From: UBA1127 sp034422455
GTDB lineage: Bacteria; Chloroflexota; Dehalococcoidia; Lucifugimonadales; UBA1127
Reading direction: 5' to 3'
Assembly (NCBI GenBank): GCA_034422455.1
Contig: DAOUJQ010000011.1
Location: forward strand, 90,522 to 154,521
DNA length: 64,000 nucleotides
Shown here: one piece after another, positions 51,388 to 58,229 of the stretch
Layout of the letters: the number at the start of each line of letters is the position of its first letter
Numbering within the stretch: the stretch's first letter is position 1
The notes under the pieces: generated by a model
Seen by the model: the letters and a program-made list of their open reading frames with translations, nothing else
The model's database searches: none
What the model was told of the DNA's origin: nothing
Program-made: the position numbers and the translations under genes

Positions 51388-52071
51388 CTAAATCGATTCA
51401 GGGCGGCGCTTTCGCAAGGCGAACCATCCCCCTGCCAAGGCCGCTGCTCCAGCTATCGTTCCCGCAAACCCCGCTCCAAAGATGGCAAGTAGAGACAGAC
51501 CGCAGTCACTGCCCGACCGCGAATCACTCTCTGTCCGTGGCTTGAATGCTGTCGGAAACTCCAGCGACTGAGTCTCCATGACGCCAGGTATAGGAGTGCG
51601 CCCTGAGCCGAGCTCGGCAAGTTCATCCTCTGCATACGCTGCCAACGTTGTCCTGCTGCACAGACCGGTACCCAGGGCGCCGCTGTCGCTGCGGAAAGCG
51701 TAAACGAGGTATTCCTCGCCTATGCTAGGGTCAGGCTCCAAGCCGCAGGCCTCTCCATCGAAATTCGTTACTACATACAAGGTTTGGTATTGGGGCCCTT
51801 TCCAATAGGTGTGTACATTGAATTCCATACCGAGTCGTTCGTACGATCCTGGGGGGTCTTCGTAATGCTCAACGGTGAAAGCGAGGCTGGTGATTGTACC
51901 CCTGAAGACCGCATCGGAAGTCGCTAATGCCTCGCGGGGCGAACCTGGCGCCATGCATGAACAAGCATGGCTTTGGGCCGGGGATAGGATAAGCCAAAGC
52001 CCAACCAATGCGGCGGTCAGGGAAACGACCACCGCTGAGCGCAAGACTGAGAAACCGAGGTTGGAGACCAT
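51388..52071 (-). CDS. Exported TIMP/NTR-like protein with C-terminal anchor
   Basis: A 227-aa envelope protein. The signal peptide (about 1-35) ends just before CSCMAPGSPREALATSDAVF. An N-terminal C-x-C after the cleavage site, followed by the DAVFRG strand, is the signature of TIMP/netrin-like (OB-fold) proteins. Further cysteines at EACGLEP and GLCSRTT could form the usual disulfides. A C-terminal transmembrane helix (LLAIFGAGFAGTIAGAAALA) with KRR behind it anchors it with the domain outside. The ATG follows GGAAGGG. Function unknown; protease inhibition has not been shown for bacterial members. Confidence 0.75.
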   Translation of the reverse strand: MVSNLGFSVLRSAVVVSLTAALVGLWLILSPAQSHACSCMAPGSPREALATSDAVFRGTITSLAFTVEHYEDPPGSYERLGMEFNVHTYWKGPQYQTLYVVTNFDGEACGLEPDPSIGEEYLVYAFRSDSGALGTGLCSRTTLAAYAEDELAELGSGRTPIPGVMETQSLEFPTAFKPRTESDSRSGSDCGLSLLAIFGAGFAGTIAGAAALAGGWFALRKRRPESI

Positions 52072-52159
52072 GGCCAGCCCTTCCGTTGCTGAGTAGCTGA
52101 TAGGGTATCACGTCCTATTGACGCTCGCAGGCGCGCTCATGCTCCTCGCGACGCTATCC

Positions 52160-52185
52160 CCGTTCGCTCTGAGCTTGTCGAAGGG
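52160..52185. repeat. Repeat A, reverse orientation
   Basis: CCGTTCGCTCTGAGCTTGTC, ending GAAGGG, lies between two minus-strand genes. Confidence 0.75.
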
Positions 52186-52234
52186 CCTGCCGCGTATTGG
52201 AGACGGGGCCGGACGGGCGCGCCGCGAGCGGTCT

Positions 52235-53299
52235 CTACGAGATCAGCGCCCGTCCCAGGAACCGCTCGCGCCAGGCGGGGAGGGCTTCGACGTTGTAGAC
52301 GTGCTCCGGCTCCTCGCCGCGCAGGGCGTGGAGGACGTAGGCCGTGCCCCACTTGATGCCCGGGCCGATGCCGCCTCCCTGGTTGTGCGACGACATGTGC
52401 GGCGAGAGCAGCACGTTGTTGCCCATCGAGCGCAAGGGGCTGTCCAGCGGTAAGGGCTCCACCTCGAAGACGTCCAGCGCGGCGCCGGCGATGGTGTTCG
52501 CGTTGAGCGCCTCGATGAGCGCGGGCTCGTCGACTGCCGGACCGCGGGCGGTGTTGATGAGGACGGAGGTGGGCTTCATCAAGCCCAGCTCTCGCGTGCT
52601 GATCATGTGGTGGGTCTCGCGAGTGAGGATGACGTGGAGACTCACCACGTCGGACTGGCGCAGCAGGTCGTCGAGGGCCAGCCGCTCCACACCGAGCTCG
52701 CGGAAGTGGTCGTCGGAGACGTAGGGGTCATGGGCGACGATGCGCATGCCCCAGGGCGCCATGAGCTTCGACACGCGCGTGCCGATGCGCCCCAGGCCGA
52801 TCAAGCCCAGCACGATACCTTCGTAGCCGTCCTCCGCCCGGTAGCCGAGGTGGACGCCGGTCAGGCCCTCGCTGCGCCACGGCTCGCCGGCCTTCAGGTG
52901 GGCGTCGCGCTCGCGGGTGTTCTTCAACAGCGTCAGCATCTTGGTGATGGTGGTCTCGGCGACGCCGCCCCAGTTGGCCTCCGTGGGCGCGTGGGTGACG
53001 AGGATGCCGAGCTCCGTGGCGGCGTCGATGTCGATCTCGTCCACGCCGACGGTGTACTTGGCGACGATGCGGAGGCCCTCCGACGCCGTCAGCACGTCGC
53101 GAGAAATCTTCGCGCCCTTGATGGACGTGCCGACGAGGGCGTCGGCGCCGGACGCCATCTCGGCGAGCTTCTCGGTCGAGTCGCCGGTGGGGTCGCTCCA
53201 GTTGGCGCTGCCGAGGGTGAGGGAGCAGCCGGCGGCCTCCAGCTCCTTCAGGCTGTCCGAGTCGCCGGGCGCAAAGACAAACACCTTGGGGTCAGGCAT
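52235..53299 (-). CDS. D-2-hydroxyacid dehydrogenase (SerA-like family)
   Basis: A 354-aa NAD-dependent D-2-hydroxyacid dehydrogenase. The nucleotide motif is GLIGLGRIGTRVSKLM, the catalytic Arg lies in INTARGPAVDEPAL and the catalytic His in LLSPHMSSH with the acidic partner in DVFEVEPLPLD. The length fits phosphoglycerate dehydrogenase-like enzymes without an ACT domain. An unusual insertion before the Rossmann domain (GVHLGYRAEDGYEG) is present. ATG 53299 follows GGAGGA; the frame open further upstream lacks an RBS. Substrate unknown; serine synthesis is not implied by neighbours. Confidence 0.9.
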   Translation of the reverse strand: MPDPKVFVFAPGDSDSLKELEAAGCSLTLGSANWSDPTGDSTEKLAEMASGADALVGTSIKGAKISRDVLTASEGLRIVAKYTVGVDEIDIDAATELGILVTHAPTEANWGGVAETTITKMLTLLKNTRERDAHLKAGEPWRSEGLTGVHLGYRAEDGYEGIVLGLIGLGRIGTRVSKLMAPWGMRIVAHDPYVSDDHFRELGVERLALDDLLRQSDVVSLHVILTRETHHMISTRELGLMKPTSVLINTARGPAVDEPALIEALNANTIAGAALDVFEVEPLPLDSPLRSMGNNVLLSPHMSSHNQGGGIGPGIKWGTAYVLHALRGEEPEHVYNVEALPAWRERFLGRALIS

Positions 53300-53486
53300 G
53301 GGAGTCCTCCGTGGGTGAAGATTCCGCACCATCATGCCGTAGGGTGCGCGAGGGTGCAAGGCGGGGGAGGAGTTTGGCGGCCCTTCAACAGGCGGGGGCG
53401 TTTGCATTGCCCCTTCAATTCGCGCAGGCATACCTGGGCTGCCGAATTGTCTCGTCGCCTGCCGTAGCTGGGATGAATTGAATTGA

Positions 53487-53534
53487 TTTTCGTCTTGTAG
53501 CTGGTTTGGCATATTCCAGCTACAAAGCGAAAAA
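53487..53534. other. Long AT-flanked hairpin in a divergent intergenic region
   Basis: TGTAGCTGG (53496-53504) and CCAGCTACA (53516-53524) form a perfect 9-bp stem, extendable on both sides to TTTT/AAAA. It looks like a bidirectional terminator, but both flanking genes are transcribed away from it. The rest of the 53300-53679 region has no gene and is GC-rich without recognised signals. Confidence 0.5.
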
Positions 53535-53679
53535 TTTTCATCCAGAGGGAACAATTCCCCGCGCTGTCGCAGACGCTGGCGGTGCTTCCTGGTGAGGGAC
53601 GTGGCAGTTGCCATGTGGACAGGGTAGCGAGGGCGGCGGGGTTGGGGCGAGGGGGCGGTGGCAGGAGGGTTGGGTTGAT

Positions 53680-53709
53680 TTGACTAATGGCATATGAGTC
53701 ATTTAGACT
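53680..53709 (+). promoter_or_regulatory. vapBC promoter with embedded dyad
   Basis: TTGACT (53680-53685) and TAGACT (53704-53709) with 18-base spacing. The spacer contains the dyad TGACT-n11-AGTCA (53681-53701), a likely operator for VapB autorepression. The -10 ends 6 bases before the vapB ATG, so the mRNA would be almost leaderless. Confidence 0.65.
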
Positions 53710-53715
53710 GCAAGC

Positions 53716-53961
53716 ATGGTTAAACGACTGCAAGTCCTATTAGAAGAAGAAGAGTACCGGGAGATCCAAGGCGTTGCCCGCAGGCAGCGGTTGACGCTTG
53801 CCGAGTGGGTGCGGCAGGCGCTGCGCCAGGCCCGAAGCGACCATCCTGGGACTGTAGACGCCAAGCTACGCGTTATCGCCGATGCCTCCCGGCATGCGTT
53901 CCCCACTGCCGACATTGAGGTCATGCTTCGGGAAATCGATGCGGGGCAGCGGCTTCCGTGA
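53716..53961 (+). CDS. vapB: VapB-type ribbon-helix-helix antitoxin
   Basis: An 81-aa antitoxin. The N-terminal KRLQVLLEEEEYREIQGVAR followed by RQRLTLAEWVRQALRQAR is a ribbon-helix-helix DNA-binding domain; the C-terminal part (AFPTADIEVMLREIDAGQ) would wrap the toxin. It overlaps the PIN toxin gene by GTGA, the usual vapBC arrangement. A dyad inside its promoter is the expected autoregulatory site. The ATG has no Shine-Dalgarno, in keeping with a start very close to the transcription start. Confidence 0.85.
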   Translation: MVKRLQVLLEEEEYREIQGVARRQRLTLAEWVRQALRQARSDHPGTVDAKLRVIADASRHAFPTADIEVMLREIDAGQRLP

Positions 53962-54353
53962 TATTCGTCGACTCCAACGTGCCCATGTACTTGGTCGGGG
54001 CAGCCCACCCGAACAAGGACCGGGTGTTGGCTGCGTTGATGCAGTTAGTGCGGGAAGGCGAGCGGTTTGTCACGGACGTGGAGGTGTACCAAGAGATACT
54101 CCACCGGTATACCTTCATACAGCGCCCCGACGCCATTGATGCCGCCTTTGAGAGCCTTGACGGGCTGGCGGACGAGGTCCTGACCTTCGGCATGGCGGAG
54201 ATACACTCAGCGAGAGCGTTGCTGCGGTCTGTGAGTCGAGTTTCTGCTCGGGATGCATTACACGCGGCCGTAATGGAGAAGGCTGGGGTCACCCGCATAT
54301 TGAGCTTCGATGGCGGCTTCGACTCCCTCCCCGGAATCGAGCGGTTGCCGTAG
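53958..54353 (+). CDS. vapC: VapC PIN-domain toxin
   Basis: A 131-aa PIN ribonuclease, expected to cleave tRNA or rRNA when free of VapB. The four acidic residues of the active site are visible: Asp in IFVDSNVPMYL, Glu in VEVYQEILHRY, Asp in VSARDALHAAV and Asp in ILSFDGGFDS. The GTG start lies within the vapB stop codon overlap, which ensures coupled translation. It borders a broken HNH gene and an AT-richer orphan, so this short islet looks mobile or accessory. Confidence 0.88.
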   Translation: MIFVDSNVPMYLVGAAHPNKDRVLAALMQLVREGERFVTDVEVYQEILHRYTFIQRPDAIDAAFESLDGLADEVLTFGMAEIHSARALLRSVSRVSARDALHAAVMEKAGVTRILSFDGGFDSLPGIERLP

Positions 54354-54396
54354 GATGCGGACCCCGATCATAGGCAAGCTGCCGCCTCACCAGACG

Positions 54397-54616
54397 CACC
54401 GGCTAACCCTCTACGGGCGTCATGAAAGGCACTGCGCAGGCTGAAAGGTATTCTTTGAGATCTGCACATGACCAATGGCGGCATCGTGCCCCAATGCAAA
54501 GGCGGCATTCGTCGAATCGACATCTCCAACTGCTTTGTGGTGCGTGTAACAGAATTAAGGGCACGAAGACGCAAGAAGAGTTCTTGACGACGTTCAAACG
54601 AGAGGGCATTCGGTAG
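54397..54616 (+). pseudogene. Broken HNH endonuclease gene
   Basis: Remnant of a small HNH nuclease, readable only across frames. The first frame gives LYGRHERHCAG and then TGA. The second frame gives IVPQCKGGIRRID. The third gives LQLLCGACNRIKGTKTQEEF. Restoring GACAATCTCC in place of GACATCTCC (near 54520) would rejoin the last two frames, and an apparent 7-base insertion splits the catalytic D-H of DHIVP. Several lesions mean it is dead. The intact homologs have the zinc CxxC pair and HNH motif seen here in pieces. Confidence 0.65.
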
Positions 54617-54625
54617 GTGGGAGTG

Positions 54626-55690
54626 ATGAGCATCGGATACGAGCCGGTTGGTATTCCCAAAGAAGGCAAGCCCCAGATTCATAGAGAGTTAAGCGATATT
54701 GTAAAGGATCTTCAAGGATACGAGGGTAATTGCCTCTTTGTCATAGACAGCGACGGCAAGTTTTGTGGCGAACCCGTAAGCAACAATTGCCACGTAGTTC
54801 CAAGAGCAGAAGTCTTGGATAACATGAAGGATCCCAGCACCGGACAGATTACTGAGTTAGATTGGGGAGTATCGCAGTGGTTGCCCTTTCTCCAAAGGGA
54901 TGAAGCCCCGACATCAGTCGCTATGCGATCAGTTTCCCCCTACGACGCGTGTGTGGGATGGTTCGCGTGCAAACTTCATAATCACGATGACGAATTCAAT
55001 CCGATTGACAAGGCGCGCCCCAATTTCAAGGATCCCGTTGTCCGGTTTCTCGCTGCATATCGCATTGCGATGTTTCAAGCCGACCAGTATCGTCAAGCGA
55101 TTCATTTGCAAGGGCTAAAGGAGCAACGGGAGCAAGAGCAAGGGAATCGAGCGGCGAGGAGAAAGATCAATCTTGGCAAGGAATGGAAACAGGAGACGAG
55201 AAAGTTAAACAAAGCTCGTCAACGTGCGGAAACGAACGTTAAGCTGCTAGGGAGGAATTGGCATTCAAGAAAAACCTCAGGTGAATTCAATCCAAACCTT
55301 GTATTTGAAGAGGTTGTGACATTCCGATCTAAGGTGCATCTGGCGGGCTGTGTGATTCTCAGTAGAGCATCAGGTATATGCGTGTTCCCAATCGAAAACG
55401 ACGTGCACGAAATGGCCATACTTTGTTGGACAGGCGGATCAGGTGGGGCGCAAGTCGAAGGTATAGTCAAAGCCGCCAAAGCCTCGGAAGAATCTGGCGA
55501 CTACGGTATAGATGTGGTAAAGGAACTGATGAAGGATACATGGTTCACTTTGGCAGCGTCGCCGATGACTTTTGACGAGTTGAGCGATGAGGACCGCACG
55601 ACAATTGTAGAACTAGTGGCCAAACCTGCGAGAGTGATACAACGACGGGCATCGGCTGTTCGGAAATGGGTTGGAGGTCAGCGTCCGTGA
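54626..55690 (+). CDS. Orphan protein with Cys/His motifs, AT-richer than surroundings
   Basis: A 354-aa protein not recognised. Near residue 40-60 it has NCLFVIDSDGKFCGEP and NNCHVVPRAEVL, and near 110 VGWFACKLHNHDDEFNPID. These spaced Cys/His blocks (C..C..H-VPR and C-x2-H-x-HDxxF) recall zinc-stabilised HNH-like or EHIVP-type nucleases. A charged coiled-coil stretch (~175-205) and a possible beta-rich C-terminal domain follow. Codon use is markedly AT-richer than in flanking genes, which suggests recent transfer. The ATG at 54626 has AGGTGG 5 bases upstream; a GTG 9 bases earlier is possible. Location behind vapBC and an HNH remnant suggests a defence or mobile cargo role, unproven. Confidence 0.7.
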   Translation: MSIGYEPVGIPKEGKPQIHRELSDIVKDLQGYEGNCLFVIDSDGKFCGEPVSNNCHVVPRAEVLDNMKDPSTGQITELDWGVSQWLPFLQRDEAPTSVAMRSVSPYDACVGWFACKLHNHDDEFNPIDKARPNFKDPVVRFLAAYRIAMFQADQYRQAIHLQGLKEQREQEQGNRAARRKINLGKEWKQETRKLNKARQRAETNVKLLGRNWHSRKTSGEFNPNLVFEEVVTFRSKVHLAGCVILSRASGICVFPIENDVHEMAILCWTGGSGGAQVEGIVKAAKASEESGDYGIDVVKELMKDTWFTLAASPMTFDELSDEDRTTIVELVAKPARVIQRRASAVRKWVGGQRP

Positions 55691-55749
55691 TAATGGTCAC
55701 AGCGATGCAACCATGGATTGACCCTATTCAACACGCCGCACTAGCCCTT

Positions 55750-55774
55750 GGGTTCCTGCCTGCGCAAGAACGAC
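55750..55774. repeat. Repeat B
   Basis: GGGTTCCTGCCTGCGCAAGA ending ACGAC, a slightly degenerate copy in the 170-base gap before the NuoE-NuoF fusion; a GGAATGACGA tail follows. Confidence 0.65.
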
Positions 55775-55860
55775 GGTAGTAGCCGGAATGACGATAGCGT
55801 GGTCACCCTATCCGTGATAAGATTCACGGAGTCGGGCGCCAGCGCCACCAAGGGGGCCAC

Positions 55861-58200
55861 GTGACAGAGGACGCCCTGCGGGCCCGTATCGTCCGGGCCG
55901 TTACGCAGCAACCGCAGCCCACGGTCACCGTGCTCTCTTCCCTTTTGGCGGTCGAGGACGAGCTCGGCTGGATCCCCCCGGAGGCCATCGAGGAGGTCGC
56001 CACTCGGCAGGCCGTCACCTCCAACGACGTCTGGGCCGTTGCGTCCTTCTACCCCAACTTCCGGTTCACTCCCCCCGGTGCGCACGTCTTCGAGGTGTGC
56101 TGGGGCCCCACCTGCCACCTGATGGGCGCGCAGCGGCTGCTGGACCGCGTCCACGACGCCCTCGGCCTGGACGGCGAAGGCGACACCGCCGACGGCTCGG
56201 TGACCCTGCGCTACAACACGTGCCTGGGCGCGTGCAGCCAGGCGCCCGTCGTGTCCGCCGACCACCACCTGCACGGCCGCACCAACGCCGACGCCTGCGA
56301 GACGCTGATCGCCGGTCTGCGCGCGGCAGGCTCATCCTTCGATTTCCCTCAGGACGACCCTTCGACAAGCTCAGGGCGAGCGGAGGGGGAGGAAGCCCTT
56401 CGACAGGCTCAGGACGACCCTTCGACAAGCTCAGGGCGAACGGAAGGGGGCGTGGCGGAGCGGTTCGAGGCGCTGCAGCAGCAGGCGCAGGCGCACGTCG
56501 CCGGGCTGGACAGCCGGACGCGGGTGCGCGTCGGCGTCGCGCTGTGTGGGCACGCGGCGGGCGCGCTGCCGGTGCTCGACGCGCTGCGTCGCGAGGCCTC
56601 GTCGCGCGGGCTTGACGCATCGGTGCACGAGGTCGGCTGCATCGGCCTGTGCTACGCGGAGCCGCTTGTCGACGTGCAATCGCCCGGCGGGCCTCGCGTC
56701 TTCTACCGCAACGTAACGCCGGAGCAGGTGCCCGACATTCTAGACGCCGCGGCGTCGGGCCGGTGGAGCGACGGCGGCGATGTGCTCGGCACGCTGGGCG
56801 AGGGTTCGGCTGACGGCGTGGCGCGCATCGACGATTGGGAGCAGTGGAAGCTGCAGGTGCGCATCGCCACGCGCCTCTGCGGCACCGTCGACCCCGGCGA
56901 CATCCTCGAGTACATCGCGGCGGGCGGCTACAGCGGGCTCGCCAAGGCGCTGTCGGAGATGACGCAGGAGGAGCTGATCGAGGAGGTCAAGGCGTCGGGC
57001 CTGCGCGGGCGCGGCGGCGCGGCCTTTCCCACGGGCGTCAAGTGGGGTTTCCTGCAGGGCTCCAACCGGCCCAACAAGTACGTGCTGGTCAACTGCGAGG
57101 AGGGCGACCCCGGCGCGTTTAACGACAAGGGGCTCATCGAGAGCGACCCGCACACGGTCGTCGAGGGGACGATCATCGCGGGACGGGCGACGGGCGCCAA
57201 CTACGGTTACATCTTCATCCGCCACGGCCACGACGGCCCCATCGACCGCGCGAAGGAGGCCATCCGGCAGGCGTACGAGCACGGGCTGCTGGGCGATGAC
57301 ATCCTCGGCTCCGGGTTCTCGTTCGACATGGAGGTCGCGCTGACGGGCGACTCCTACGTCGCGGGCGAGGAGACGGCGCTGATGGAGGCCATCGAGGGCA
57401 AGCGCTCGATGCCGCGCTACCGCCCGCCGTTCCCGGCACAGGTTGGCGTGTGGGGCAACCCGAGCAACATCAACAACGTGAAGACGCTGGCCTACGTGCC
57501 GGAGCTGGTGCGGCTGGGCGGCGAGTGGTTCGCGGGCATCGGCTACGAGCGGAGCAAGGGCACGGCGCTGCTGTGCCTGACCGGCAACGTCAACTACCCC
57601 GGCATGTACGAGGTGCCCTTCGGGCTGACGCTGGGGCAGGTGGTGAACGACATCGCGGGAGGCGTCGCGACGGGCGGGCCTGTGAAGCTGCTGCAGACGG
57701 GCGGGCCGCTGGGCGGCGTGCTGGGCCCCGACAGCCTGGAGATCACGCTCGACTACGAGCTGATGGCGCAGGCGGGCGCGATCCTCGGATCGGGCGGCAT
57801 CATCGTAGGGTCGGACGACGTGGACGCGGTGGACCTGGCGTGGAACTTGGTCGCCTTCTGCCAGTACGAGTCGTGCGGGAAGTGCTTCCCGTGCCGGCTC
57901 GGCATGACGCACCTGCTGGACACGCTGGAGCGGATCGCGTCGAACGCGGGGCGGGCGGAGGACCTCGACCTGATGCGGACCATCGGCAAGACGATGGGCA
58001 TGGGGTCGCTGTGCGGGCACGGGCAACTGGGGTTCAACCCGATCAGCTCGGCACTGCGGCACTTCGAGGAGGACTTCCGCATGCATCTGGAGGGGGGCCG
58101 GCGCCCGACGGGGAGTCGCACGGCGCGCTTCCACCGGCCGACACGGACATCGCCGGAGGCGGTGTCGGGCTGGTACGTGGAGCAGGGGCAGCCGGCGTAG
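55861..58200 (+). CDS. NuoE-NuoF fusion (NADH-oxidising diaphorase subunit)
   Basis: A 779-aa fusion. Residues ~1-155 are NuoE-like, with [2Fe-2S] cysteines in VCWGPTCHLMG and YNTCLGACSQAP. Residues ~159-194 are the translation of four tandem repeat A units (DPSTSSGRAEG and relatives). Next is a thioredoxin-like ferredoxin domain (~220-290) with LCGHAAGAL and GCIGLCYAEP, in which one of the usual four cysteines is absent. Then comes the NuoF core: FMN site GRGGAAFPTGVKWGF, NADH site NCEEGDPGAFND, an SLBB domain, and a [4Fe-4S] site ESCGKCFPCRLG plus a later Cys. It passes electrons between NAD(H) and the NuoG/FdhA-like partner encoded 29 bases downstream. The GTG start has AAGGGGG upstream. 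Confidence 0.92.
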   Translation: MTEDALRARIVRAVTQQPQPTVTVLSSLLAVEDELGWIPPEAIEEVATRQAVTSNDVWAVASFYPNFRFTPPGAHVFEVCWGPTCHLMGAQRLLDRVHDALGLDGEGDTADGSVTLRYNTCLGACSQAPVVSADHHLHGRTNADACETLIAGLRAAGSSFDFPQDDPSTSSGRAEGEEALRQAQDDPSTSSGRTEGGVAERFEALQQQAQAHVAGLDSRTRVRVGVALCGHAAGALPVLDALRREASSRGLDASVHEVGCIGLCYAEPLVDVQSPGGPRVFYRNVTPEQVPDILDAAASGRWSDGGDVLGTLGEGSADGVARIDDWEQWKLQVRIATRLCGTVDPGDILEYIAAGGYSGLAKALSEMTQEELIEEVKASGLRGRGGAAFPTGVKWGFLQGSNRPNKYVLVNCEEGDPGAFNDKGLIESDPHTVVEGTIIAGRATGANYGYIFIRHGHDGPIDRAKEAIRQAYEHGLLGDDILGSGFSFDMEVALTGDSYVAGEETALMEAIEGKRSMPRYRPPFPAQVGVWGNPSNINNVKTLAYVPELVRLGGEWFAGIGYERSKGTALLCLTGNVNYPGMYEVPFGLTLGQVVNDIAGGVATGGPVKLLQTGGPLGGVLGPDSLEITLDYELMAQAGAILGSGGIIVGSDDVDAVDLAWNLVAFCQYESCGKCFPCRLGMTHLLDTLERIASNAGRAEDLDLMRTIGKTMGMGSLCGHGQLGFNPISSALRHFEEDFRMHLEGGRRPTGSRTARFHRPTRTSPEAVSGWYVEQGQPA
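56336..56443. repeat. Tandem repeat A array inside the NuoE-NuoF gene
   Basis: Four units in direct orientation: partial 56336-56357, full 56358-56383, partial 56396-56417, full 56418-56443. Units 2 and 4 are read as DPSTSSGR and unit 3 as ALRQAQDD, so different frames of the element are used, and the reading frame stays open across all of them. Confidence 0.9.
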
Positions 58201-58229
58201 TTGGAGCAGATACGGAATAGAGAGGCGCC

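Noticed and set aside
54436..54444. In-frame TGA in the HNH remnant as a selenocysteine codon
   Set aside because: Tempting because tRNA-Sec is present and the TGA stands where a zinc Cys is expected, but further frameshifts and an insertion downstream show that the gene is simply broken.
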